Positions 38,100 through 47,284 of a stretch of DNA of 64,000 bases are shown piece by piece (the stretch's first letter is position 1; every line of letters begins with the position of its first letter). The DNA is taken from assembly GCF_001676155.1 (NCBI RefSeq), contig NZ_LZEW01000030.1, forward strand, positions 1-64,000, read 5' to 3'. A program made the translations under genes and the position numbers. The notes below the pieces were generated by a model that searched no databases, had not been told where the DNA came from, and saw only the letters and a list, made by a program, of their open reading frames with translations. This DNA is from Morganella psychrotolerans. Its GTDB lineage: Bacteria > Pseudomonadota > Gammaproteobacteria > Enterobacterales > Enterobacteriaceae.

Positions 38100-38918
38100 A
38101 TGAAAAAACAACGCGCATTTTTAAAATGGGCTGGCGGAAAATATCCTCTGGCAGATGAGATAAAACGGCATCTGCCGGAAGGAAATTGCCTGATAGAGCC
38201 TTTTGTCGGCGCGGGTTCTGTTTTTCTGAACACGGATTATCCGCACTATGTACTGGCGGATATCAACAGTGACCTTATCCATCTGTACAATATGGTGAAA
38301 TTGCGGACTCAGGAATTTATCGATGAGTCCCGCAAGCTGTTCACACCCGAATTTAATGATGAAATTCAGTATTATGCCATGCGGGAACGGTTCAATCTGA
38401 GCACGGACCCTTTCGAGCGCAGTGTCCTGTTTCTGTATCTTAACCGCCATTGTTATAACGGATTGTGCCGGTATAATTTAAAAGGGCGTTTTAATGTGCC
38501 CTTCGGGCGCTATCGCAAGCCGTATTTCCCGGAAGCGGAATTACTGTGGTTTGCTGAAAAATCCCTGAAAGCGACGTTTGTGTGCCAGTCCTATGTGACC
38601 AGCATGGAAGAGTCCCGTCCCGGCGACACGGTATATTGTGATCCGCCTTATGCGCCGTTATCACTGACCGCCAATTTTACTGCTTATCACAGCAGCGGAT
38701 TCGGATTCCCGGAGCAGGTAAACCTGGCGCAGCTGGCAGAAATGCTCTCATCCGATCGCAACATTCCGGTATTGATTTCGAATCACGATACCCCCCTGAC
38801 CCGGGAGTGGTATCATCAGGCACAGCTGCATATCGTCAAAGTGCGGCGCACTATCAGCCGCAACACACTTAATCGCGAAAAAGTGAGTGAATTACTGGCG
38901 CTCTTTCGCGGACAGTGA
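38100..38918 (+). CDS. dam: DNA adenine methylase Dam (GATC)
   Basis: 272 residues from ATG 38100 (MKKQRAFLKWAGGKYPLAD), the conserved N-terminus; a start at 38085 would add five residues. Methylates the adenine of GATC and so directs mismatch repair, replication timing and some promoters. FLKWAGGKYP with FVGAGSVFLN forms the SAM site, and the catalytic DPPY lies at about residue 180 (VYCDPPYAPLS). The C-terminal TRP/ISNHDTPLTREWY block is conserved. Confidence 0.96.
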   Translation: MKKQRAFLKWAGGKYPLADEIKRHLPEGNCLIEPFVGAGSVFLNTDYPHYVLADINSDLIHLYNMVKLRTQEFIDESRKLFTPEFNDEIQYYAMRERFNLSTDPFERSVLFLYLNRHCYNGLCRYNLKGRFNVPFGRYRKPYFPEAELLWFAEKSLKATFVCQSYVTSMEESRPGDTVYCDPPYAPLSLTANFTAYHSSGFGFPEQVNLAQLAEMLSSDRNIPVLISNHDTPLTREWYHQAQLHIVKVRRTISRNTLNREKVSELLALFRGQ

Positions 38919-38958
38919 GCCGTTGAACCCGGCGGCGTCTTATTAAGAGGAAACAGGA

Positions 38959-39633
38959 ATGAAAGAGTTTTTGATTGCTCCGTCCATTTTATCTGCTGAC
39001 TTTGCCCGCCTGGGGGAAGACACCGCAAAAGTACTCGCTGCGGGCGGCGATGTGGTTCACTTTGATGTTATGGATAACCACTATGTCCCGAACCTGACCA
39101 TCGGTCCGATGGTGTGTAAGGCCCTGCGTGACTATGGTATTACTGCTCCGATTGACGTGCATCTGATGGTGAAGCCTGTTGATCGTATTGTGCCGGATTT
39201 TGCCAAAGCAGGTGCTACCTACATTTCATTCCACGCGGAAGCGAGCGAGCATGTTGATCGCACTATCCAGCTTATCCGCGAATGCGGTTGTAAACCGGGA
39301 TTGGTTTTCAACCCGGCGACACCGCTCAGCTATCTCGATTATGTTATTGATAAACTGGATATGATCCTGCTGATGTCAGTAAACCCGGGTTTTGGCGGTC
39401 AGTCATTTATCCCGGAAACACTGAACAAAGTTGCCGAAGTCCGCCGCCGCATTGATGCCAGCGGGCGTGATATCCGCCTGGAAGTGGATGGCGGTGTGAA
39501 CACACATAATATTGCCGCGATCGCACAAGCCGGTGCTGATATGTTTGTTGCCGGATCGGCGATTTTCAGTCAGCCGGATTACAAAACCGTTATTGATGAT
39601 ATGCGTAAAGAATTAACAAAGGTTTCAGCATGA
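38959..39633 (+). CDS. rpe: Ribulose-phosphate 3-epimerase
   Basis: 224 residues (E. coli 225). Interconverts ribulose 5-phosphate and xylulose 5-phosphate in the pentose phosphate pathway. A TIM barrel with the metal ligands in [14 protein letters not shown] (about 34-47) and [18 protein letters not shown] (about 140-151) and the phosphate-binding VDGGVN and VAGSAIF. AGGAAAC precedes the start. Overlaps gph by four bases. Confidence 0.97.
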   Translation: MKEFLIAPSILSADFARLGEDTAKVLAAGGDVVHFDVMDNHYVPNLTIGPMVCKALRDYGITAPIDVHLMVKPVDRIVPDFAKAGATYISFHAEASEHVDRTIQLIRECGCKPGLVFNPATPLSYLDYVIDKLDMILLMSVNPGFGGQSFIPETLNKVAEVRRRIDASGRDIRLEVDGGVNTHNIAAIAQAGADMFVAGSAIFSQPDYKTVIDDMRKELTKVSA

Positions 39634-40349
39634 CAGATAAGACAGCAGTACCGCAATTTACAGGAATTAAAGCCGTTGCATTTGATCTCGACGGCACATT
39701 GGTCGACAGTATTCACGGCCTGGCTGATGCAACAGACAGCGCACTGAGTGAGCTGGGTTACCCGCAGGCCGGAAAAGAAAATGTCACGGTCTGGATTGGT
39801 AACGGCGTTGATATTTTATTAGAGCGCGCGCTGACGTGGGCAACAGGCTCCGCACCGGATGCCGCACTGCACGCAAAATGCCGTCAGTTATTTGATAAAT
39901 ATTATGCTGATGCCGTTAAAACCGGCAGCCCGCTGTTTGCAAATGTGAAACCGACATTGCAGGCGCTGGCTGACGCGGGGATGGATCTGGCGATTGTCAC
40001 CAATAAACCGACTCCGTTTATTGCACCACTGCTGGCAGAATTAGGCATTACTGACTTCTTCTCCGTTGTATTGGGCGGCGATGATGTGAAAAATAAAAAA
40101 CCGCATCCGTCACCGCTTTATCTGACACTGGGTGAGTTCGGGCTGCGCAGGGAAGAGATGTTATTTGTCGGGGATTCCCGTAATGACATCCTCGCGGCTC
40201 AGGCGGCAGAGTGCCCGAGTGTGGGTCTGACATACGGCTATAACTACGGCATTCCTATTGCTGACAGTCATCCGGACTGTGTATTGTCTGACTTTGCAGG
40301 CTTACTGCCCGCACTCGGACTGTCTCCGTTAACTCATCAGGAAGGATAA
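39630..40349 (+). CDS. gph: Phosphoglycolate phosphatase
   Basis: 239 residues, a HAD-superfamily enzyme that removes phosphate from 2-phosphoglycolate formed during DNA repair. Motif I is [11 protein letters not shown] (about 16-26), motif II VTNKPT (about 126-131), and motif [15 protein letters not shown] with [15 protein letters not shown] (about 174-188). It overlaps rpe by four bases and is three bases from trpS, indicating translational coupling. Confidence 0.96.
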   Translation: MTDKTAVPQFTGIKAVAFDLDGTLVDSIHGLADATDSALSELGYPQAGKENVTVWIGNGVDILLERALTWATGSAPDAALHAKCRQLFDKYYADAVKTGSPLFANVKPTLQALADAGMDLAIVTNKPTPFIAPLLAELGITDFFSVVLGGDDVKNKKPHPSPLYLTLGEFGLRREEMLFVGDSRNDILAAQAAECPSVGLTYGYNYGIPIADSHPDCVLSDFAGLLPALGLSPLTHQEG

Positions 40350-40351
40350 TC

Positions 40352-41383
40352 ATGAGCGGAACCGCTGCTACAAAAAATCAGAAACCCGTTGTTTTCAGCG
40401 GAGCACAGCCTTCCGGTGAGCTGACTATCGGTAACTACATGGGCGCGCTGCGCCAGTGGGTTAAGATGCAGGATGATTACGACTGCATTTACTGCATCGT
40501 TGATCAGCATGCCATTACTGTCCGCCAGGATCCGGTTGAGCTGCGCAAACGCACGCTGGACACCTTATCCCTGTATATGGCCTGTGGTCTGGAACCGGAA
40601 AAAAATACCCTGTTTGTTCAGTCACATGTGCCACAACATGCACAATTAGGCTGGGCGCTGAACTGCTATACCTATTTCGGCGAACTCAGCCGTATGACGC
40701 AGTTTAAAGATAAATCTGCCCGTCATGCAGAGAATATCAACGCCGGGCTGTTTGACTATCCGGTTCTGATGGCGGCAGATATTCTGCTGTATCAGACCAA
40801 CCAGGTGCCGGTCGGGATCGACCAGAAACAGCATCTGGAGCTGAGCCGTGATATCGCGCAGCGCTTTAATGCCATTTATGGTGATGTGTTTGTTGTTCCG
40901 GATCCGTTTATTCCCTCCGGTGGTTCCCGTGTGATGGCGTTACAGGATCCGACGAAAAAAATGTCGAAATCCGATGATAACCGCAACAACCTGATCGCTC
41001 TGCTGGAAGATCCTAAAGCGGCTGCGAAGAAAATCAAACGCGCCATGACTGACTCCGAAGAGCCGCCTCGTGTGATTTATGATTTAGCCAATAAACCGGG
41101 CGTATCAAACCTGCTGGATATTCTCTCCGGTGTCACCGGCAAGCCGGTTACCGCACTGGAAGCAGAATTTGAAGGGCAGATGTACGGTCACCTGAAAGGC
41201 GCGGTGGCTGATGCCGTTTCCGGTATGCTGACGACATTACAGACCCGTTATCATGAAATCCGTAATGATGATGTGTTACTGAACCGTGTGATGAAAGAGG
41301 GTGCTGAGAAAGCCTCGGCACGCGCACAGGTAACACTGGATAACGTGTATGACGCTATTGGTTTTGTCCGTCGTCCGCTGTAG
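40352..41383 (+). CDS. trpS: Tryptophanyl-tRNA synthetase
   Basis: 343 residues (E. coli 334; a slightly longer N-terminus here). Class I aminoacyl-tRNA synthetase. The HIGH-like motif is TIGNYMGAL (about 26-34) and the KMSKS motif KKMSKSDD (about 207-214). The A7 run in the KMSKS codons is in frame, showing that not every homopolymer is affected by the +1 breaks seen elsewhere. Last gene of the aroK cluster. Confidence 0.97.
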   Translation: MSGTAATKNQKPVVFSGAQPSGELTIGNYMGALRQWVKMQDDYDCIYCIVDQHAITVRQDPVELRKRTLDTLSLYMACGLEPEKNTLFVQSHVPQHAQLGWALNCYTYFGELSRMTQFKDKSARHAENINAGLFDYPVLMAADILLYQTNQVPVGIDQKQHLELSRDIAQRFNAIYGDVFVVPDPFIPSGGSRVMALQDPTKKMSKSDDNRNNLIALLEDPKAAAKKIKRAMTDSEEPPRVIYDLANKPGVSNLLDILSGVTGKPVTALEAEFEGQMYGHLKGAVADAVSGMLTTLQTRYHEIRNDDVLLNRVMKEGAEKASARAQVTLDNVYDAIGFVRRPL

Positions 41384-41411
41384 TATCTGTGATGACGAGT
41401 CCTGAATAATA

Positions 41412-41436
41412 AAAAAGCGCCAATCGGCGCTTTTTT
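41412..41436. terminator. Bidirectional terminator after trpS
   Basis: AGCGCC (41416-41421) and GGCGCT (41426-41431) with a four-base loop, flanked by A6 on one side and T6 on the other, between convergent trpS and the autotransporter gene. Confidence 0.88.
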
Positions 41437-41458
41437 ATGGACTATTACTTTTTAAAAC

Positions 41459-42541
41459 TCAGAATCCGACGGCAATACCGGCACCATAAACGGCGCTGTC
41501 TTCATTATTCCAGCTGACTGAGCTGCGGATATTAACATTACCATCAATACTGTACTGACCACCAAACGCGACAGCATTTCCGTTGCGGTAATTTCCTGCA
41601 CCCAATCCCATACTGAATGTCTTGTCACTGATATACGGAATATTAGCCATCGCGGCAACAGATGCAATACCGGCATTTGCACGGTCAGAGTTTTTATCAA
41701 GCTGCCTTTCAACAGAGCTGAATTTATTATCCATCCGGGTTTCAAGCTCACTAACTCTGTTATTTGTATAATGATTGCTGGTGTTGATCGCGCTTACTCT
41801 GGAATTATCAATTGTTGTGTTGATATTACTGACTTTTTTATCAGTATAGGTATTGCTTGTGGTGATGGCTTCAGATTTAGCGCTATCAATAGTCGCACTG
41901 ACTTTAGTGACCTGTTTATCAGTATACGTTTTGCTTGTGCTGACAGCCTCAGACTTAGCGTCAGCGGTCTGTTTATCAGTATACGTCTTGCTTGTGCTGA
42001 CAGCCTCAGATTTAGCGTCAGCGGCCTGTTTATCAGTATACGTCTTGCTTGTGGTGACAGCCTCAGACTTAGCGTCAGCGGCCTGTTTATCAGAATATGT
42101 GTTGCTTGTGGTGATAGCCTCAGACTTAGCGTCAGCAGCCTGTTTATCAGTATAGGTATTGCTTTGTGTTACAGCATCTGTTTTTGCGCTATCGATGTCA
42201 TGCCCGATGGTAACGGCCTTCATATCCGCATAACCTGTACTTATTTGAATTGCGTTAAGTTGAGCTTTATTAATTGTTGCGCCCAGATCACGGGTTTTAT
42301 CAGTGATTGTTTTATCTGTATAACTGTTACTTTCTGAAATAGCTGTATTTTTAGCTTTATTAATATCTGCCCCAATCATAGTGTTGCTTGAACTTATCTT
42401 ACTATCAGTATAGTTGTTGCTTCTTCTTATAGCATCGTCTTTTGCTGCTTGTATTTTATTATCTGTTTCATCAGCAGAAAAAACAGACGGTGATATTATT
42501 GATAATAATAATATTACTAATGATTTATTAATAGTTTTCAT
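41459..42541 (-). CDS. Trimeric autotransporter adhesin (YadA-like), repeat-rich
   Basis: 360 residues. A signal peptide (about 1-22, cleaved after VFSA) is followed by a passenger made almost wholly of short helical repeats. The unit is 19 residues, A-D-A-K-S-E-A-V-[ST]-T-S-K-T-Y-T-D-K-Q-x, with about five good copies (about residues 125-220) and looser ones on both sides. A coiled-coil neck and a C-terminal YadA-type membrane anchor follow (about 285-360, beginning IASVAAMANIPY, ending in GAGIAVGF with the terminal aromatic residue). Three chains would form one 12-strand barrel. There is no globular YadA head; the whole stalk is coiled coil, so binding partners cannot be guessed. It shares a terminator with trpS. 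Confidence 0.85.
   Translation of the reverse strand: MKTINKSLVILLLSIISPSVFSADETDNKIQAAKDDAIRRSNNYTDSKISSSNTMIGADINKAKNTAISESNSYTDKTITDKTRDLGATINKAQLNAIQISTGYADMKAVTIGHDIDSAKTDAVTQSNTYTDKQAADAKSEAITTSNTYSDKQAADAKSEAVTTSKTYTDKQAADAKSEAVSTSKTYTDKQTADAKSEAVSTSKTYTDKQVTKVSATIDSAKSEAITTSNTYTDKKVSNINTTIDNSRVSAINTSNHYTNNRVSELETRMDNKFSSVERQLDKNSDRANAGIASVAAMANIPYISDKTFSMGLGAGNYRNGNAVAFGGQYSIDGNVNIRSSVSWNNEDSAVYGAGIAVGF
41887..42171 (-). repeat. 57-base tandem repeat in the autotransporter gene
   Basis: The motif CAGCCTCAGACTTAGCGTCA recurs with a fixed period of 57 bases at 41944, 42001, 42058 and (one change) 42115, with a looser copy before. The period is a multiple of three, so gain or loss of units keeps the frame and changes stalk length by 19 residues. 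Confidence 0.88.
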
Positions 42542-43006
42542 GCAGGTTTTCTCGGTAATTTAAATTAGAAACACACCGTCAGCTTTTATGTCGGATATTG
42601 TGCCTATATCAGATTTATTTTTTTTTATAAAGACAGTGTAAGTAGTCAGGTTTGTCAGATATGGTAGGTATTGCGATATATTATATAGCCACCAAGTATA
42701 TTTTCAATTTAATTTTATTAACATGTCTTCCGGTACATTTAAATTAACATACGTCTATAATGGATGAGTAATAAGCGTAATATACTGTTTGTTATAAGGT
42801 AATTCCACTTTAGTCTAAAATTGAGTATACAGAAAAGAGTGGTAAACTCAATTTATTATCAAGCATTTAGCGTTAATAAGCATGTTTCATGTCAGTCTTA
42901 TTATGATTTAATACAAAAGAGCGAAATTGTATTTTTTATGACAGATTATAGATAATCAATGTATCTTATTATGACGATAGTTAAAATTAAAGTAATGGCA
43001 TTGAGG
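42542..43006. other. AT-rich gap between adhesin and polyferredoxin genes
   Basis: 465 bases, strongly AT-rich. It must hold the adhesin promoter (minus strand). I found no coding region with a credible start, no RNA gene and no clear operator. Confidence 0.5.
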
Positions 43007-43927
43007 TCACAACCAGCCTTTTTCTTTACGGGACTGACATATCGGGCACAATATTTGTTCCGGTTTCCAACTCATAAAAGGCAGATGGCAGCTTTTACAG
43101 TGCGCATCAAAATACGGATAGTGAACCGGTAAACTATTTTTCTCTGCCTGTGGCACCACATCAATCGCTTTCGGGAAACAGACATCCCTGCAACTCATAC
43201 AGCCGCTGCATTTGGTTTTATCCACGGTAAACTGATTGTTTTCAATCAGGATAGCCCCTTCCTGACACACGGCCGCGCAGGCGGAACATAAAATACAGTT
43301 TTCAGTATCCGGACGGACATCAAACCAACTGTCGTCAGGCCAGAGTTTTTTGCGCTCATTCAGCCCGGTTTTTGCCCGTCCCCGGTTTAGTTCTGCGGCG
43401 CCCGCTTTCTGACGAAACAAGGCAAAGCGTTTTCCGGTATCTATTTGCGCAGGTGGCGCGATGGTCAGTTGCCAGACCGGCTCCTGCAAGGCTTTCAGGC
43501 GAAGATTCAGTTCAGCCAGTACCGGCAGCCAGCTATCCACTTGCGGTTCAGTAATCTGCATGCCGCGGATATGATATTGGCGGTGCCAGACCAGCAGTTC
43601 CTCAACCCGCGCAGGGGCTTCTTTCTGATTGATAACCAGTTGTGCATTGTCGTTAAACAGGCGTTCGCGCACAGGAATATTTTCAATGGCATCCGACGGG
43701 CAGACAAACAGGCAGTTTCCGCACTGAAAACAGCGCTCATTATCGATCCGGATATCAAGATACCCGAATGAGATGGCATCTGCGGGGCAGTGTGCCGCAC
43801 AGTTGTCACAGGTGCTGTTTTTGAGTTTCTTCCTGACGCAGCGATTGTTCACTGCCGGTGCACTGATACTGTCGCCACTCATCAGGTATTTTATTGCGCT
43901 GCGCCTGATAACTATCCCCTCTCTCAA
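43007..43927 (-). CDS. Polyferredoxin, 4Fe-4S binding protein next to dms
   Basis: 306 residues from TTG 43927, or 291 from ATG 43882. Several Cys groups bind [4Fe-4S] clusters: CDNCAAHC (about 40-47), CFQCGNCLFVCP (about 66-77), CILCSACAAVC (about 212-222), CSGCMSCRDVCFP (about 241-253), plus a C-terminal zinc-ribbon-like CKSC ... CPIC. No membrane segment or signal peptide is seen, so it is probably a cytosolic electron carrier or maturation factor. It is divergent from dmsA, and an FNR-like site at 43934-43947 would be about 40 bases before a transcript start only if ATG 43882 is used, so I favour that start. The exact family was not recognised. Confidence 0.75.
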   Translation of the reverse strand: MREGIVIRRSAIKYLMSGDSISAPAVNNRCVRKKLKNSTCDNCAAHCPADAISFGYLDIRIDNERCFQCGNCLFVCPSDAIENIPVRERLFNDNAQLVINQKEAPARVEELLVWHRQYHIRGMQITEPQVDSWLPVLAELNLRLKALQEPVWQLTIAPPAQIDTGKRFALFRQKAGAAELNRGRAKTGLNERKKLWPDDSWFDVRPDTENCILCSACAAVCQEGAILIENNQFTVDKTKCSGCMSCRDVCFPKAIDVVPQAEKNSLPVHYPYFDAHCKSCHLPFMSWKPEQILCPICQSRKEKGWL

Positions 43928-43933
43928 TTGTGC

Positions 43934-43947
43934 CTGATCCTGATCAA
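43934..43947 (-). promoter_or_regulatory. FNR site for the polyferredoxin gene
   Basis: CTGATCCTGATCAA matches the FNR consensus TTGAT-N4-ATCAA with one change. Placed at -41.5, it would put the transcript start near 43899, just before ATG 43882. Confidence 0.55.
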
Positions 43948-44022
43948 CCCCCGTATCTTCCCATGACAGCGGAATATCTGCTATTTACGGGATCAATAAT
44001 CACGTATTCATTGACCCTTTTT

Positions 44023-44063
44023 TTGATGCAAAACAATCTTGCTGAATCGTAAAACCGTACAAT
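44023..44063 (+). promoter_or_regulatory. FNR-dependent promoter of dmsABCD
   Basis: TTGATGCAAAACAA (44023-44036) matches TTGAT-N4-ATCAA in nine of ten positions. A -10 TACAAT lies at 44058-44063, putting the site about 41 bases before the expected start near 44070. This is the class II geometry of anaerobically activated promoters. The leader to dmsA is about 130 bases. Confidence 0.65.
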
Positions 44064-44200
44064 CACTCTAGGTTATTGTATTAATTATATTTATTGCGAA
44101 TGCTTACTAATCGCAATCTGACAGCCTGTGTATCTGTTCTTATCTGATAGCAATAACCACGATAACAATAACGACGATAACAAAATTAATTAAGCGAGCA

Positions 44201-46654
44201 ATGTATATGACGAAAATTAAAGAAACGGCGTTGTTCACTGCACCGCTGACACGACGGGGGTTTGTCAAAGCCACCGGGGCTGCCGGCGGATTAGCCGTCG
44301 CAGCCGGTGGATTATCACTTCCTTTCAGTCATGCAGCCTCTGCGGCAGATAGCACACCAGCAGCAGCGCCACAGGAAAAAATTGTCTGGAGTGCCTGTAC
44401 AGTCAACTGCGGCAGCCGTTGTCCGCTGCGTATGCATGTGACTGACGGCGAAATCAGATATGTCGAAACCGATAATACGGGCGATGATAATTACGAAGAA
44501 TTTCATCAGGTTCGCGCCTGTCTGCGCGGGCGCTCAATGCGCCGCCGTGTTTATAATCCCGATCGCCTGAAATACCCGATGAAACGCGTGGGTAAACGTG
44601 GTGAAAATAAATTTGAACGGATAAGCTGGGAAGAAGCGTTTGATACTATCGCCGGCACCATGAAACGTTTGATCAGTGATTACGGCAATGAATCTATTTA
44701 TCTGAACTATGGTACCGGGACACTCGGCGGCACCATGACTAAATCCTGGCCGCCGGGAGCGACTCTGATCGCCCGTCTGATGAACTGTTGCGGCGGTTAT
44801 CTTAACCATTATGGCGACTACAGTACCGCGCAGATAGCAGCGGGTCTGAATTATACCTACGGCGGTTGGGCAGATGGTAACAGCCCGTCAGATATCGAAA
44901 ACAGCAAGCTGGTGGTGATGTTCGGGAACAACCCGGGCGAAACCCGTATGAGCGGCGGCGGCGTAACCTACTATGTTGAGCAGGCACGCGAAAAATCAAA
45001 TGCCCGCATGATTATCATTGACCCGCGTTATACTGATACCGGTGCCGGTCGTGAAGACGAATGGATCCCGATCCGTCCGGGAACTGATGCGGCACTGATC
45101 AGTGCGCTCGCTTATGTGATGATCAATGAAGATCTGGTGGATAAACCGTTCCTCGATAAATATTGCGTGGGTTATGACGAAACCACTATGCCTGCGGGTG
45201 CGCCGGAAAACGGGCACTATAAAGCCTACATTTTAGGTCAGGGTGCGGACGGTGTGGCGAAAACACCTGAATGGGCAGCAAAAATCACCGGTATTCCGGC
45301 AGCCAGAATTGTAAAACTGGCGCGTGAAATCGGAACAGCAAAACCGGCTTATATTACACAAGGCTGGGGTCCGCAGCGCCGCTCAAACGGCGAAACTGCA
45401 TCGCGGGCAATCTCAATGCTGTCTATTCTGACCGGCAATGTGGGGATTAATGGCGGAAATACCGGCGCGCGCGAAGGCTCTTATGCCATCCCGTTTGTCC
45501 GTATGCCGACACTGACCAATCCGGTGGAAACCAGTATCTCCATGTTTATGTGGACTGACGCTATCCTGCGCGGCAAAGAAATGACCGCGACCCGCGATGG
45601 TGTACGCGGCAAAGACAAGCTGGATGTGCCGATCAAAATGGTCTGGAACTATGCCGGTAACTGTCTGGTTAATCAGCATTCTGATATCAACCGCACTCAT
45701 GACATTCTTCAGGATGACACCAAGTGCGAGATGATTGTGGTTATCGACAATCACCTGACGTCTTCTGCAAAATATGCCGATATTATCCTGCCGGACTGTA
45801 CTGCATCTGAGCAGATGGATTTTTGTATGGATGCGTCTGCGGGCAACATGGGATATGTGATTTTTGCAGACCAGGCTATCGCACCGCGTTTTGAAAGCCG
45901 CAATATCTATGACATGACCAGTGAAATAGCCAAACGTATGGGTGTCGGTGACGAATTCACCGAAAACCGTACTCAGGAAGAGTGGTTGCGCCATCTCTAT
46001 GAGCAATCCAGAGCGGCATTGCCGGAACTGCCGGAGTTTGATGAGTTCCGCAAACAAGGTATGTTCAAAAAACGCGATCCGCAGGGGCATCATGTGGCGT
46101 ACCGCGCTTTCCGTGAAGATCCGCAGGCAAATCCGCTGACCACGCCATCGGGAAAAATCGAGATCTATTCATCTCAGTTGGCTGAGATCCAGAAAACCTG
46201 GGAACTCAGTGAAGGTGATGAAATTCATCCGCTGCCGGTATATGCCGCCGGGTTTGAACACGGTGGTGATCCGTTAATGGAAAAATACCCGTTACAGATG
46301 ACCGGTTTCCATTACAAATCCCGCACGCACTCAACTTACGGCAATGTGGATGTCTTGCAGGCAGCCTGCCCGCAGGAATTGTGGATAAACCCGGCGGATG
46401 CCGCGAAACGCGGAATTGCACAGGGTGACAAGGTGCGGATCTTTAACGACCGTGGCGAAGTCCGCGTCAATGTGAAAGTCACACCGCGCATTCTGCCGGG
46501 TGTCGTCGGACTGGGTGAAGGCGCATGGTACAGCCCGGATGGTAATCGTATCGACCACGCGGGCAGCATTAACGTGTTAACCACTCAGCGCCCGTCGCCG
46601 CTGGCGAAAGGGAACCCGTCCCACTCCAACCTTGTTGAAGTCGTTAAGGCCTGA
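44201..46654 (+). CDS. dmsA: Anaerobic dimethyl sulfoxide reductase, subunit A
   Basis: 817 residues, aligning with E. coli DmsA throughout. The catalytic molybdopterin subunit that reduces DMSO, TMAO and related S- and N-oxides as respiratory acceptors. The Tat signal LTRRGFVKATG (about 17-27) with the hydrophobic stretch to ASAA (about 48) directs export. A Cys motif CTVNCGSRCPL ... ACLRGR (about 66-108) holds an iron-sulfur cluster. MGD-binding blocks include FGNNPGETRMSGGG and QGWGPQRRSNGE. ATG 44207 is an alternative start. First of four genes under an FNR-type promoter. Confidence 0.95.
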   Translation: MYMTKIKETALFTAPLTRRGFVKATGAAGGLAVAAGGLSLPFSHAASAADSTPAAAPQEKIVWSACTVNCGSRCPLRMHVTDGEIRYVETDNTGDDNYEEFHQVRACLRGRSMRRRVYNPDRLKYPMKRVGKRGENKFERISWEEAFDTIAGTMKRLISDYGNESIYLNYGTGTLGGTMTKSWPPGATLIARLMNCCGGYLNHYGDYSTAQIAAGLNYTYGGWADGNSPSDIENSKLVVMFGNNPGETRMSGGGVTYYVEQAREKSNARMIIIDPRYTDTGAGREDEWIPIRPGTDAALISALAYVMINEDLVDKPFLDKYCVGYDETTMPAGAPENGHYKAYILGQGADGVAKTPEWAAKITGIPAARIVKLAREIGTAKPAYITQGWGPQRRSNGETASRAISMLSILTGNVGINGGNTGAREGSYAIPFVRMPTLTNPVETSISMFMWTDAILRGKEMTATRDGVRGKDKLDVPIKMVWNYAGNCLVNQHSDINRTHDILQDDTKCEMIVVIDNHLTSSAKYADIILPDCTASEQMDFCMDASAGNMGYVIFADQAIAPRFESRNIYDMTSEIAKRMGVGDEFTENRTQEEWLRHLYEQSRAALPELPEFDEFRKQGMFKKRDPQGHHVAYRAFREDPQANPLTTPSGKIEIYSSQLAEIQKTWELSEGDEIHPLPVYAAGFEHGGDPLMEKYPLQMTGFHYKSRTHSTYGNVDVLQAACPQELWINPADAAKRGIAQGDKVRIFNDRGEVRVNVKVTPRILPGVVGLGEGAWYSPDGNRIDHAGSINVLTTQRPSPLAKGNPSHSNLVEVVKA

Positions 46655-46665
46655 GGAAGCGAATT

Positions 46666-47283
46666 ATGTCAACGCAATATGGTTTCTACATTGATTCAAG
46701 TCGCTGCACCGGCTGCAAAACCTGCGAGCTGGCCTGTAAGGACTTTAAAAACTTATCACCGGAAGTGAATTTCCGCCGCATTTATGAATATGCGGGTGGT
46801 GACTGGACTGAGCAGGATGGCGTCTACAATCAGAATGTGTTCGCTTACTATCTCTCCATCTCCTGTAACCACTGTGATGACCCGGCGTGCGCCAAAGTCT
46901 GCCCGAGCGGTGCTATGCACAAACGCGAAGATGGCTTTGTCGTGGTGAATGAAGATATTTGCATCGGCTGTCGTTACTGCCACATGGCATGCCCGTATGG
47001 CGCGCCGCAGTTTGATGAAGTCAAAGGGCACATGACCAAATGTGACGGCTGTTATGAGCGCGTTGCAGAAGGGAAAAAGCCGATTTGTGTCGAATCCTGC
47101 CCGCTGCGCGCGCTGGATATGGCGCCGATTGAAGAACTGCGTGCCAAATACGGCACACTGGCTGAAATCGCACCGCTGCCGTCAGCAGAATACACACATC
47201 CGAATATTGTTTTAAAACTCAATGCCAACAGCCGTCCTGTCGGGGATACCACAGGCCATCTGGCGAACCCGGAGGAGGTATAA
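46666..47283 (+). CDS. dmsB: DMSO reductase iron-sulfur subunit B
   Basis: 205 residues, very close to E. coli DmsB. Carries four [4Fe-4S] clusters that pass electrons from DmsC to DmsA. Cys groups: CTGCKTCELACKD (about 14-26), CNHCDDPACAKVCPSGA (about 67-83), CIGCRYCHMACPYGAPQ (about 99-115) and CDGCYERV ... CVESCP. AGGA-type ribosome site 11 bases after dmsA. Confidence 0.97.
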   Translation: MSTQYGFYIDSSRCTGCKTCELACKDFKNLSPEVNFRRIYEYAGGDWTEQDGVYNQNVFAYYLSISCNHCDDPACAKVCPSGAMHKREDGFVVVNEDICIGCRYCHMACPYGAPQFDEVKGHMTKCDGCYERVAEGKKPICVESCPLRALDMAPIEELRAKYGTLAEIAPLPSAEYTHPNIVLKLNANSRPVGDTTGHLANPEEV

Positions 47284-47284
47284 C

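Noticed and set aside
41887-42171. CRISPR array
   Set aside because: The regular 57-base period lacks unique spacers, lies inside a coding gene and keeps the reading frame. No cas gene is present in the window.
41771-42337. Long open frames on the plus strand opposite the autotransporter repeats
   Set aside because: They exist only because the 57-base repeat has no stop in that frame. They have no ribosome site or family similarity, and the minus-strand protein has a signal peptide and a membrane anchor.
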